Part shown: positions 45,387 to 57,599 of the stretch, piece by piece
Numbering within the stretch: the first letter of the stretch is position 1
How the letters are laid out: each line of letters begins with the position of its first letter
Assembly (NCBI GenBank): GCA_032622095.1
Contig: CP136066.1
Location: 41,613,835 to 41,677,834 of the forward strand
Length of the DNA stretch: 64,000 nucleotides
Direction: 5' to 3'
Source of the DNA: Siphonodentalium dalli
Lineage: Eukaryota; Mollusca; Scaphopoda; Gadilida; Siphonodentaliidae
Notes under the pieces: generated by a model
Told to the model about the DNA's origin: nothing
The model's database searches: none
Seen by the model: the letters and a program-made list of their open reading frames with translations, nothing else
Program-made: the position numbers and the translations under genes

Positions 45387-45727
45387 CCCTCTATGTTGAT
45401 GATGTTGGAGTTTCATACTTGATTGTAACATTGATTGTAATTAATGGCGAAAATAGTGTATGTTTCCCGGTGTATTATTCCATAATGACAAACACAGTTA
45501 ACCTAATTAAATTATTTCTGTACAGGACTTGTCACCTAGCAACCGCATAAGCTGCTCTCATTAGTGAATATGTGTGGAAAGCTCCATTGTCACTTCGAGT
45601 TGCTGTATCAGAGTGCGTCATTCGATCGTTGCACGGCTGTTAAAATTTATTCAATTATAATAGTGATAAATTATGAGTAGTTGGTATTAAATTGTCAGCA
45701 CGTGTAATCGACCAAGGTATATCTAGG

Positions 45728-46000
45728 TGGAAACACTGTGAAATCTACCTGGGTAAGAAAACACCAAGATACACCGGGGTAAGAAAACACCAAGGTACAC
45801 CTGGGTTGGAAACATCAAGATACACCTGGGTAGGAAACACATGGTGAATAACACCAAGGTGCACCTGGGTGGGAAACACCCAGGTAAGAACACCAGGGTA
45901 CACCTGGGGGAATAACACCAAGGTACACCTGGGTGGGAAACACCCAGGTAGGAAACACCAGGGTAAACCTGGGTGTGGTCACCTGGGTAATTACATTCAG
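45728..46000. repeat. ~27-bp minisatellite
   Basis: About ten imperfect copies of 'caccaaggtacacctgggtg' plus 'ggaaa'. Related 'cctgggtgg' and 'acccgggtaaat' words continue to about 46,125. Repetitive open frames on the minus strand are artefacts. Confidence 0.88.
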
Positions 46001-46471
46001 CTGGGTTAATCATGGTTAATCAGGGGGTCAGCGGGTCTTGATGGTTGGTGGATGTCTTGGTAGATAGATTTATACCCGGGGTTTGGCCCAAAAAACCTGG
46101 GTGGATTTACCCGGGTAAATTTTTATATGGGAGTGATAAATTATGACAGTTGGTATTAAATTGTGAGCACGTGCAATCGATATATATTTTAAGGAGTAGG
46201 TTCTGTCTGCCTCTCTGTCTATCTGGTATATTTGCCTCGTCATTGTTCTCCCAAACCACTGAAATTTGGTGTGGTGACTCGGGATACCCTGGCGGATGTT
46301 ATAACGGCGTTAGATATTTCATTTATTTTTATTTGTAAACATATTAATTTAATTAAGCCCCACCCCTTGTGCAGGGACCGCAGGCCTCACCGACACTGAA
46401 TAAAGACTCCCAACATGGAGATTGTTTCGGCTAGTCTGCTATATTCTGAAACGTTTGGTGCTAACTAAACC

Positions 46472-46790
46472 TATGTGACCCACCATATCAAATCCAGTCG
46501 GAAGTCGGGATTTTTTTTACCCTGTGCCAATGCATTCTCTTATATATGCGAGTCGACCATAGGTCGCCTCGCATATATAAGAGAATGCATTGGCCTAACA
46601 AATTTTTATCATTTTTTTTAAATAAATGTTTTTTACAATTTTTAGGACATAAAATAAAAAACATCCATTACCCTGCAGGGAGCCCGACACATATATAGAA
46701 GCATATAGAAGAGTGTCGTCTGCTCATGTTTGTCTGGGGCTCTGTATGGGTGAAATATAAAATTGTTAAAGAATACAAAAAAAATTTATT
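46472..46790. mobile_element. TA-flanked MITE (TATGTGACC ends) with nested palindrome, right-truncated copy B
   Basis: Starts 'tatgtgacccaccatatcaa' followed by 'atccagtcggaagtcgggat', as in copy D at 58,467. The nested-palindrome module follows at 46,518-46,593. Sequence then matches copy D ('ccctgcaggg', 'gtctggggctctgtatgggtga', 'gttaaagaatacaa') until about 46,790, where similarity stops before the right module and end. Confidence 0.8.
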
Positions 46791-47780
46791 AGCTCATTTG
46801 TTTTAACTAGACGACCAAAGCGGACTGGTGTTGGAGTCCCTATAAAGAAATTAACACTGTTTGCTGATATTCACGTTATCACTGTGTGATACTTGAACTT
46901 CCCCATCAGAGTTACTCACCCTGAGCCTTGCAAAGGTTGATGCAGAACTCATTTGACATCTGATTTCCTGTCACCCTGCTTCCACACAGGTCCCGGTCCC
47001 AATCGTCTTTGAAACACCCCTGGTATTCTGCTCTCTCATTGGCCTCTTCGTGTGGTTCTGTGGTTGAATATAAAACCTCTTATAGACTCATGTACATGTT
47101 TCTAACTGTATGTACATATAATAATGTTTTTAAACCATTTCATCGTTCAAGTGGCACTTATTGTCCAAGCCTCTGTTGAAAATGTAATAAATACAATGTA
47201 TGTGCAGACTCTATATATACACTGAAAATATTTTCCGACGAAATCTATAAGCTCCTAAAGGTGATATGTCTCTTCACATAAAGTTGTATATAGACTCCGG
47301 GGTATAAAATAATATATATGAATCGACGACACCGAAAAAGTTTCTATGACTATGATTTTGACTATGATTATTTATTCATAACTCATTCATATAATATATA
47401 CAATTATATACACAGTGTAATAATATAACATGCAATGAGCTATCGGAGACAGCATAACCAAGAGGGTTGTCTACCTGCCGTCCCCTTTAAAAAGTAATAT
47501 AACTATACATATAATAATAATTTGATTTTATCTCGGTTTTGTCTTGTTAACCCTAAACATTGGTATATAAACGTCTGTTTTTTATAAATAATAGTAGAAT
47601 TTGTTGGTCGTTCATCGCTCAGTTTGTAGTGTGATATGTAATAAAGTACAAACATGTGGAATATGAATATGTGGATGAGGCCAGCTGAGAACAATAACTG
47701 TTTATCAAATGGGTCGATCAATTATACCAATATATTTAGAATTTCTTATCACATCCGCGGGACAGTTTTATTGGCTACTT
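46791..47780. other. Non-coding interval
   Basis: No gene supported; a 72-aa minus-strand frame (47,503-47,721) has no motif. AT-rich, with TA-biased sequence around 47,380-47,430. Confidence 0.5.
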
Positions 47781-48180
47781 TTAACCCTTTAGCCAACAGA
47801 AGGGCCCTGTGCCAATGCATTCTCTTATATATGCGAGTCGACCATAGGTCGCCTCGCATATATAAGAGAATGCATTGGCTTAACACATTAAAAATTATAA
47901 AATTGTTAAAGAATGTAAGAAAAAATGGTAAAAAGTGTTAAAAACAGATTTTTTTTAGGCCAATGCATTCTCTTATATATGCGAGGCGACCTATGGTCGA
48001 CTCGCATATATAAGAGAATGCATTGGCACAGGGTATAACTGTAACTATCACAATGTGGTCAAGGAGCCGGTTCCAATGATATCCATATTTGTATGGTTCT
48101 ATTGAGACAGAACGAAGATAGTTTAGGCTGTTGAAGCTTTATTTGGCCGGTTTTGGCCGGTTTGTTGGGTAAAGGGTTAA
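47781..48180. mobile_element. piggyBac-type MITE (TTAA-flanked) with nested palindromes, copy C
   Basis: Left end TTAA then 'CCCTTTAGCCAACA', right end 'TGTTGGGTAAAGGG' then TTAA. The paired modules lie at about 47,804-47,880 and 47,959-48,034. The right unique part ('ccggttccaatgatatccat', 'gctgttgaagctttatttgg') matches copy A closely. At 400 bp it is the cleanest copy in the window. Confidence 0.85.
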
Positions 48181-49310
48181 CAGAAATACAATTTTTCCTG
48201 GTTGAGGGCGATATCGACATAGAGATCTCCTTCTTGATACACTTTTGGTCTCCGAACTTTTTCTTACGATCGAAATACACCAATTTATTCCACACCCATT
48301 GACATGAGGCACATGTATTCAACGGAATCCCATCCATTGAATACATATTAGTGTATACCTCTAGTGGAATACAAGCCGGAACTATTATTGTTGACGTCGC
48401 CAAGAAAGATGACGTACATTACGTCGGTCATCCGATTCCGGTGATCACCCCATAATTACTGGTTATTTATCAGACTTAAATCACAATAAAGGTAGCTATA
48501 GTAACAATGGATGTGACATTGATGGATTGAACTTATCTGACTGAACGGTGTAGAATAAATACAGAACACAACTTGCATCATAATCTCGAATCTTTTATCG
48601 AACTCGTTGCGGACGGCGCAAAGTTATATTTCTACGCCCACGCTACGCTCTCGCGAAATATATCCTTGCGCCATTCGCAACTCATTCGATACAAAATTCT
48701 CGATTAAGATGCTCGTTGTGGTCTGTCTATTTATTATGACTTTATACATAGAAAAATAATATACCCAACCTTCTGTTATATTTGTATTTTATTCATAAAA
48801 TAGTTATTTGTTGTCTTGAAATCGGGATTCATAAAAAATGTAATACGACCTTGCCGAAACCTACATACAAGGCTCGTCCTGATTGGTCAGTATCCAGTAT
48901 TCCCATGGAGACACGACCGTCGTTTTGTGGTACAATTCTCGATATTCTGAATTGTACCACAAAAATATGTGGTACAATAAGTGAAATGCTGCCAACGCCT
49001 CAGAATTCAAACAACACGGACATTGGTTAATGTCATGCTATAGACTGAAGAAAGAGACATGTGATGACTACCTACTGTAATATATTAAATTTTATGTAAG
49101 ATAGAACAAAAATAAGTCTTAATTTTTTTGCCAAAAAGGCAACGAAAAGGGGTCGCCGTTCAATGGTGACGTCATGTTTGACGTTACAGTTCTAAGAGAA
49201 GAACTGTTTGGTGGAAAATCATACCAAGCAGAGCTAGAAACTCGGCTATTATATAGCAGGTTGAATGTATGTCACTACAATTTCGACCAAAACATACAGT
49301 CGAATTACAA
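48181..49310. other. Non-coding interval with two hairpins
   Basis: A ~128-bp imperfect hairpin is at 48,585-48,712 ('gcatcataatctcgaa' with 'ttctcgattaagatgc', and 'cgttgcgg...gcgcaa' with 'ttgcgccattcgcaa'). A 42-bp hairpin is at 48,923-48,964 ('ttttgtggtacaatt' / 'aattgtaccacaaaa') followed by a third 'tgtggtacaat' half. No gene supported. Confidence 0.6.
48585..48712. repeat. 128-bp imperfect hairpin (small MITE-like)
   Basis: Two arms of about 50 bp pair imperfectly around a GC-rich loop ('tacgcccacgctacgctctc'). Foldback shape and size fit a very small non-autonomous element. Confidence 0.75.
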
Positions 49311-52300
49311 AAGAAATAAATACACTGCGCATCGGCGTGTATAGTAGAATTTGACCACAGAAACTGATTGTAGGACTCCGCTTCGCATCGTCCTACAATC
49401 AGTTCAGTCCGGGAGTTAATAGGGGTACCCTTGCACCCCCCCCCCTCTGGGACTTAACTTCACCCCACTCATTTTGTTCCTTATTATGTCCTTCAACTTT
49501 TAAGCAATGTTAACAAGAAAAAAAAGTGGCCGTGTAGACTCCAGACAATATGGCGTCCATCATGGCCGCCGTTTTTCAGCCCAGACCCTAAGTCAGTTTT
49601 ATGCAAATTATAGCGGGAAAATCTTGTAAAATGTATACAAATGTATATATTTTCGTGAAGCTAAGACATAATGACACTTTTTTGGGTCAAAATTGAAACT
49701 CACCATCCATGATGGCCGCCAAAATGGCCGCCGGAAGATGAAAATATGACATTTTTTCACAAATATCTACAAGATTAATTCATGCTGTTTGGAACTGGTT
49801 GAGTAATATGATTTTATTTAGTGTTGTGTATATTAACTGATCATTGGAGCAATTAAATGTGCAACTAATGGGGTCCTAACCCCTTCTGATCCCTCAAAAA
49901 TTCGATTTTACAGAACGCGGTACAAAATTTTACAAAAAATCACAATTGGGATTCTAGTCATATTTCAACAAGAAATGAAAAGAACATTGTAATGTAAGTG
50001 AGGCATATCATTACCAATGAATATTCCAACTCTCTGGAACCAAAAATCTTACCTTGGCTCAAAATGGCTGCGAAAATGGCCGCCAAAATATGGAAAATGG
50101 TAAATATTGCCCCAGGGTGTCCTGCAATCGCTTATAAGTTGTGGTTGATGTATACAATTGGCTAATCTGTATTCTATACATTGCATACTAACATGTCTAA
50201 TGCACCATGGATCGTTTTTACTATTGTCACCACTGACATCACCAGAAATATGGGATTTTTCTCTCACAAACTTGACAAAAATATTGGCAAAAATTCACTT
50301 TTCAGGGTTCGACCATTTGTTAAAGTAAAATGCAACCATCTTTGGTATCAAAGGTGTTTATTGTTTTGTTCTATCTTAAGTGTGTCACACTGTGGTGTTT
50401 AAAGACTAAAATGCTCAAGATGGCTTCCAAAATGGCAACCAAATTTGTAAAAAGTTAAAAGTTAACATATCCCGAACATTATTCTCTGCGTTATCCGAAA
50501 AAGATAGCAAATTGTGACTCACTTGGTTATTTTACGTATTAGTTAATTAACTGACAAATACGTTCTATTATATTTGTTCCAGTTCCATATTGGGCATGAC
50601 AAATTCATTTTAAAGTTGCAGTATGGAATTTCGCGGAGAACCTCTTTTGTGATTCTGGCCATATTATTGAAAGGAAATGGGCAGAACTTTGAGACGGAAC
50701 TGAGATGAACCATCATGATATGTGGGTATTCTGGCCCACTATGTACAAATTTGTCAACTGGATACAGAATGGAAGCCAAGATGGCAGCCATGGGGTTACT
50801 CTATTATCATAGATGAGGATAATAGGTACACAGGGAGTTATTGTATGGTCATGAATGATGTGTGGGTATATAGGGAGTCCCCTATTGGTGACGGTGGGAC
50901 ATATATTTATATATGTTGTGGATGTTTTATCATTGGTGGTGTATGGGGAGTAGATGTATGATCATGGCTGGCGTGTATATAACTTATGAGTGGCAAGTAT
51001 GGAACTTATGAGTGGTCGTATATGCGGGTATTGGTATTGTGGAATTGGTATTGTGCATATGTATACCTGGATTGACTCTATGGTCATGTGTATGGCGAAT
51101 AGGTATACATGTAGTGGCTGTATGGTCCATGGTGAGGTGAATATGTATACAATGAGTGACTGTATGATCGTGAATGTAGTGAATATGTATACATATAGTG
51201 ACTTTTTGGTCATGCGTCGGGTGTAGGTGTATACCTGGTGTTCATGCATGGTGACTCGTGGCTGTATCGTCATTTGCGGTATGTACGGGTATAACCAAGT
51301 ATGGCTGCATGATCAGGTGTACGTGTATAAAGTGGGTTACTATGTTATCATTTGTGTGGTGTTTATGTACATATGGAGTGACTTGGGTAATGGGTGGGTT
51401 GTACATGTGTATCTTGGGTGGCTATCGCTTTCTACAATAACTCAAGGGTATGTTAATCAATAAAGAGGTCATGTCCGAGAGTTCTCCATCTTGATGATGT
51501 TTATGTAGATGGGGGCGTTAAGCGTGGAAAGCGATAGCCACCCATTAGCACACAGTCATTACATATATACATAAACACCACAGGCATAACAATATAGTGA
51601 CCCACTGTATACATATACACCTGACCCATGACCACGGATGACAATACAGCCATGCGTCACAATGCAGGCACACCGGGTATACTCCTAAACATGACCCATA
51701 ACCATATAGTCACTCCTTGTATACCCATTCATCTCACCATTGGCCATACGGTCACCCCCTGTTACCTATTCTCCAAACGCATGGTCAAATAGACAATCAA
51801 TATCTACATCAACACCACAACAATGACCATAAAGTCACTCCGGTATACATATGCACCTCACCAATGGCCATATAGCCACTCGCTTCATACTCATACCCTT
51901 ACCCATGTCACCTGGTATACTCCTTCATCTGACCTATGGCCATGTAGTCACCCCGTGTGTACCTATTCAAAACATTCATACATGATCATGGTCAATCCTT
52001 GTATACATATTCGCCTCAACATTGGCCATGTCACTCCCTGTATCCCTATTTGTCACACCGTAGCCGAATAGCCACTCAAGATATACTAATACACCCCATC
52101 CATGTCACTATAGTCACTCATGTATGCATATGCACCTCATCCATGGCCATATAGCCACTCGCTATATACTCATATCCCTCGCCCATGACAGTAAAGCAAC
52201 ACGTGTGTATACTGGTATAACCTACACATGACCATACCGCCACGAGTCACCAAACAGGAGCACCATGTATACTCATACGCCTGACACATGACCATTTAGT

Positions 52301-54649
52301 CACCCCCTGTATAGATGTTCATTACATTTGTGACCATACAGTCACTACTTGTATACCTACATGTTCTCATCTCACTATTAACCATACAGTCACTACTTGT
52401 ATACCTATTTGACACACATAGTCATATAACCACTCGATATACATATGCAGCTCACCCTAGACTATAGATTCACTCCAGGTATACATGTAAACCTCACTAA
52501 TGGTCATTCAGCCCTTCCAGATATACAAAAAAAACCCACACACATGACCACTCAAACACTCCATACTTGCATAATTATACACCTCACACATGACAATTCA
52601 GCAATTCACTGCATAATCATACACGCCATCCATGATAATACAGCTAAGCCTTATACACCCACAAATGATAATACATCCACGAAATATATAAATATACATC
52701 CCACCATTACCACACGGACACTCCCTATATACCCACACCCTCGATAATGTCCACCCAGCTTACTCCAGGTATTCATATTCAATCATGACCGTACAGTCAT
52801 TCCATGTATACCTGTACACATTAGCCGTAACCATAAAATCACTCCCTATTTATCCACACACCCCATCCATGATCATACAGACAACACATGCACATACCAC
52901 CCACGACCTTACAGTCACTCCATATATACATAATCAACACACAGATGACCATGTAGCTATATCCATAAACCACACCAATGACCATACATGTACACCGGTT
53001 GCACCCGTACTGAATATACACAATCATACACCATAGAGTCACTCCATGCATACCGCTTGACCTCACACCTGACCATGACCTCTCCATGTATACCTAGATG
53101 CATCTTACCATGAACAACCCACTAATAACCATATAGTCACTCATTGTATACCTACTCGCATCAGTCATGACATACAATAACTCCCTGTATACCTATTCAC
53201 CTCACATATGATCATAGAGTAACTCCCTGGCTATGATCTTGGCATCCACACTGTATCATGTTGACATTTTTTTTATCATAATGGACCAGAATAGCCCAAG
53301 ATTATGATCCATCTCAGTTCTGTATCAAAGTTCTGCCCATTTCCTTTCAATAAATGTGGCCAAAATTACAAAAGAGGTTCTCAGCAAAATTGCATACTTT
53401 AAAATGAATTTGTCATGCTCCATCCGGAACTGAGACAACCAGAATACTACATGTAGTTGTCAGTTAATTAACTAACATGTATAATAACCAAGTGAGTCAC
53501 AATATGCTACCTTTTCGGATAATGCAGAGAATGTTCGGGATATATGTAACAAATTAACATTCTACAAATTTGGTTGCCATTTTGGAAGCCATCTTGAGCA
53601 ATTCAGTCTATAAACACTGTAGTGTGACACATTTAAAATAGACCAAAACAATAAACACCTTTCAATCCAAAGATAGTTATATTTTACCTGAACAAATTGT
53701 CCAAACCTGAAAAGTGAATTTTTGCCAATATTTATGTCAAGTTTTTGAGAGAAAAGTCCAATATTTTTGACGATGTCAGGGGTGACAATAGTAACAATTA
53801 ACCATGGTGCATCAGACATGTTAGTATTCAATGGATAGAATGCAGAATAGCCAATTTTATACATCAACCACAACTTGTAAGCGATTGCAGGACACGCTGC
53901 TGTAATATTTACCATTTTCCAAATTTTGGCGGCCATATTGGCAGCCATTTTGAGCCAAAGTAAGAATTTTGGTTCCAGTGATTTGGAATATTAATAGTTA
54001 ATGATATGCCTCACTTACATTACAAAGTTCTGTTCATTTCTTGTTGAAATATGACTAGAATCCCAATTGTGATTTTTTTGTGAAATTTTATACCGCATTC
54101 TGTAAAATCGAATTTTTGAGGGATCAGAAGGGGTTAGGACCCCAATAATTGCATATTTCGTTGCTCCAATGATCAATTAATATACAAAACACAAAATAAA
54201 GTTGCATTACTCGAACAGTTCCAAACAGCATGAATTGATCGAGAAGATATTTGTGAAAAAATGTCATATTTTCAACTTCCGGTGGCCATTTTGGCGGCCA
54301 TCTTGGATGGTGAGTTTCAATTTTGGCTCAAAAAAGTGTCATTATGTCTCAGCTTCACGAAAATATATACATTTGTATACATTTTACAATATTTTCCCGC
54401 TATAATTTGCATAAAACTGACTTAGGGTCTGGGCTGAAAAACGGCGGCCATGATAGACGCCATCTTGTCTGGAGTCTACACGGCCACTTTTTTTTCTTGT
54501 TAACATTGCTTAAAAGTTGAAGGACATAATAAGGAACAAAATGAGTGGGGTGAAGTTAAGTCCCAGGGGGGTGCAAGGGTACCCCTATTAGCTCCCGGAC
54601 TGGTTTCTTTGTGGTCAAATTCTACTATACACGCCGATATTTATTTCTT
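49311..54649. mobile_element. Large foldback element with ~1.4-kb inverted arms
   Basis: The left arm (49,311-50,802) and the reverse complement of the right arm (about 53,221-54,649) align along their whole length. The left outer end 'aagaaataaata', 'cggcgtgtatagtagaattt' and 'ataggggtacccttgca' all recur reversed at 54,649 to 54,560. Arms contain 'ATGGC' motif clusters at ~350-358-bp intervals. Between the arms are degenerate ~42-bp tandem repeats that are themselves inverted about a centre near 51,480. No reading frame with a domain. Foldback/Galileo-type elements have this plan; family membership is not established. The left arm alone has a 35-bp hairpin insert at about 49,366-49,400. Confidence 0.85.
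50803..53220. repeat. Inverted ~42-bp satellite arrays in the foldback centre
   Basis: The left block (about 50,820-51,415) has degenerate units like 'tatggtcatg...gtatacatatagtgac' about 42 bp apart (51,079, 51,120, 51,162, 51,204). The right block (about 51,545-53,220) has the complement ('catatagtcactcc', 'gtatacc', 'cctcac'). A perfect inverted pair 'gggtggctatcgctttc' (51,416) / 'gaaagcgatagccaccc' (51,527) brackets the 90-bp centre. Confidence 0.85.
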
Positions 54650-54922
54650 AATTATATATGGTTGATGTAACTGTGGCGGAGTGTGGCCCGGAAGAGAAAA
54701 AACGTCTTTATTAATCTCTTGTTACATTCTGTAGAAACCGGTTACCTTTTTTTTACAGAGACCATGATCTTCATAAGTCCAAGTTCGACAAGTATATACC
54801 TAGACATAACTAGTGCATGTATTTGTGTGTGAACCTTTCCACGAGAGCTGTGTAAGTGTTCGTATGCATAACGGGCCACGAAGAAGCTCTACAAAAACGC
54901 CATCATGATAAGATAATGTAAA
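54650..54922. other. Non-coding interval
   Basis: Short AT-rich flank between the foldback element and the next MITE. Nothing recognised. Confidence 0.5.
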
Positions 54923-55090
54923 TTAACCCTTTCATTAAAGACCCTGTGCCAATGCATTCTCTTATATATGCGAGTCGACCATAGGTCGCCTCACATATAT
55001 AAGAGAATGCATTGGCCTAGCAATTCTTTAACAATTTTTAATATTTAATATATTTTTTTGTTTTACATTCTATAACAATTTTTATCATTC
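54923..55090. mobile_element. TTAA-started MITE end with nested palindrome, copy E (truncated)
   Basis: Begins TTAA then 'CCCTTTCATTAAAG', then the nested-palindrome module at about 54,940-55,018 and the usual 'ttctttaacaatttttaa' core. The right module and right terminus are missing. The left sequence after CCCTTT differs from copies A and C. Confidence 0.65.
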
Positions 55091-55094
55091 TTTC

Positions 55095-55430
55095 TTATAT
55101 TCTTCAACAAGAGAGTTATGGCCCTTTTTTGTCCGCCGACCCGACATATAAAACCCCAAAAGTTGGTGTCCGGATGATAACTTTAGTAGAGTTAATCAGA
55201 TTTAAACCAAATTTGGTATGTGTCTTTCTCCCAGCAAAACACAGGTCAAGTTCGAATTCGGGTTCCGCCCGCCAATTTTCACCAGAGTTATGTCCCTTTT
55301 TGACTTAGAATTTTTGCCAATTTGAGGTTTCCGGATGATAACTTTAGTAAATGTGTACTGAATGAAATTAAATTTGGTATGTAGGTTTACTAGCACTAAA
55401 GACAGGTTTTTATGCGCAAACAACGGTTGT
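55095..55430. repeat. Bivalve-style dispersed repeat, two degenerate ~158-bp units
   Basis: 'agttatggcccttttt' and 'agttatgtccctttttgact' start two units; 'ttccggatgataactttagta'-like words lie about 158 bp apart (55,171 and 55,329) and are each followed by 'aaatttggtatgt'. Phrases of this sort are abundant in bivalve genomes, to my knowledge. Confidence 0.6.
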
Positions 55431-56985
55431 ATCAAGCCGACACTTAGAGGCGGACATGAGGTCTACCGACATTTTATAATGCACAAGTGTCTTATCCATA
55501 TAGTATACTTCTACAAAGCCTCCGCTCCAAATGAAGCCACCGGTTCGGGGAACACTGTGGCCGAGCGGCCTTTTATTAATTCTACAATAAAGTTGAAAAA
55601 TATCGGTTAATCAATACCATTCATTTATGAAACTACTACAATATAATTATATTATTGGTGTTTTATATGGTTTCGGAAAAGTTAACACCTCTATTAAGAT
55701 GCAGTTAATCTGTATGATAAACCACAATAGAGATGCGAGTATAATTATTAACTGCTTTCCTATTGATATCAAACGTCGTTTAAACCGCGAGTGTCGAAAC
55801 ATAACACTCAATCAAAGTTGCAGAAAATGATACTATCAGGAATAACATTTGGCAAATTCTCATATAATTTGGCAAAAAATATTTTCATTTGGCAAATTAT
55901 TTGGCAAAAGTAAATTTTGGTCCAGCGCGGATGCTGAATATAACGTGTATAGAATATCACCAGCACACGAATAAAGCGAAACGTAAAGGAAACGCAAAGG
56001 TTCAGACAACAGTACAACATTGAAAATATACACGTACGAACGAGTGACAACCCAATAGAAGAGGCAACACGCATGAAACATGAAATGAAACACAAACTTA
56101 ACGAGAAAAGACAACATATATACTATGACAGACTTATGAATGGCCAGCATGCTAAATATAATATGAATCGTACGTGACACGTAGTGGAGCAACCACACAT
56201 GATGTGCCTCAAATTTGCATTTTTTTCGGCGACATGGCGCTAAGAATAATTTATGTAACATCATGCAGTGGTCACGACCGAGACGACATGCCAACTTGAC
56301 AAGACGTGTCGTGGATTGTAAAATCTTTTCTGGATTATCGTCATGACTTCTTCCTTTTTAGTTTTCATTAAGCTGACCAACGAAATTGGTCTAAATGAAA
56401 TTAATAGACCTAAATCACATGTGAATTATTCGTAAGTTGTGAAGCAGTTACTTTCATTTTTATCGCGATGCTTCATTCCCAATTCCGCGTATTTTGCAAT
56501 CTCCACACGGTTGCTAACCGGAAGTCACGTGACAATTTCTCCAAAATCTATACCCGCGATCTTTGAAAAATCACTGATGGATATAGAAAAAGACCAAGAC
56601 GAGTCATGTCGGCGGGCGGTTGCAACTTGCGGGCTTGAAGGTGAAAACCTAAGCCGTTATTATAGCAGCAAAAGATCAGGCAATAACCACCTGGTATTAC
56701 ACAAAGAAGTTTATTGACCACAGTGTGGATTTTACATTAAACATATTTTATTTGTATATCGATATAATACAAAAGGGATTGGGGACAAGTTACAAAAACT
56801 TACTTAGCCCCTCTCCCGGTTTACAATAATTTTATTCATACAAAATGGCGAAGAAAAAGAGTCAAAATCATATATAGGTTAAACATATTTAAATTTACAA
56901 TGAGTGGGTTTGTGGTTTGGGTTGGGATGTCCCGGAGGTGCCAAAACAGATTTCGCGACTAATTTGCTTGTTGTGGTTATTCTGA
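55431..56985. other. Non-coding interval
   Basis: Open frames (for example 144 aa at 55,860-56,294 on the minus strand and 92 aa at 56,439-56,717 on the plus strand) show no recognisable motif. A direct repeat of 'atttggcaaa' occurs four times at about 55,848-55,910. No gene supported. Confidence 0.5.
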
Positions 56986-56989
56986 AATG

Positions 56990-57590
56990 CGTTTCATCTA
57001 TCCGACTTCGAGTCGTTTTGTCGCTGTTATATATCGATGGACTATTTTTAAGAGAATTTTGTTTCTTCTATTTGAGGTATCGGGAATTCCGAAAAGAAAA
57101 TCGTTGATATCTGTAATTTTCAGTCCTTCTTGGTATAATTTTTCACACATTTCCATTCTTTCGGTGTGGAATATGGGACACGCCCAGAGGTAGTGGTAAA
57201 TATCTTCGCATGGATTTCCACAATGGCGTTGGGGGTTGTCAGAGATGTAATTAAGAAACATATCAGAACGTAGACTACTGCATCTGTTCCTCAACTTGGC
57301 ATGTGTAACGTTAAGCGTTCTACGACCTGTATAGACATATGATGGTGATTTTACGGTAGGATCTATTAGTTCGAGATAAAATTTGAAGTCTGCGATAGTT
57401 TTGGCATCCGTTATGTATGTGGGTATGTCATTCCATGATTTTAAAGTAGCGGTGAAGAATGATATTTTATAGTGTTCAGTGTTACAGAAATATGAATAGA
57501 ATTTTCCCGGTTTTCTCAAGTTATATCCAGAGACTTCTGATGATCTATAGGTGTTAGAAGATTCTGCAGCTATTCGGGGGCATCAGCATT
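56990..57590 (-). pseudogene. LINE ORF2 C-terminal fragment
   Basis: A 173-aa frame (56,998-57,519) contains 'SFFTATLKSWNDIPTYITDA', then 'ARLRNRCS'-like 'HAKLRNRCSSLRSDMFLNY', then a 'CGNPCEDIYHYLWACPIF' zinc knuckle, ending 'LLKIVHRYITATKRLEVG'. This is the post-RT C-terminus of CR1/Jockey-group LINEs in molluscs. The RT is missing, since the copy is truncated near 57,590, where plus-strand LINE sequence begins. Its own frame is intact to the stop. Confidence 0.78.
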
Positions 57591-57599
57591 TACTATTTT

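Noticed and set aside
45723-46013. 96-aa Pro/Cys repeat protein on the minus strand
   Set aside because: It translates the ~27-bp minisatellite and has no independent support.
50803-53220. Eight or so short frames rich in His/Thr/Tyr in the foldback centre
   Set aside because: They follow the degenerate ~42-bp satellite (a multiple of three) on both strands and mirror one another.
55860-56294. 144-aa minus-strand hydrophobic protein
   Set aside because: Rich in Phe/Leu/Tyr as expected from the reverse of A-rich DNA; no coherent membrane topology or start context.
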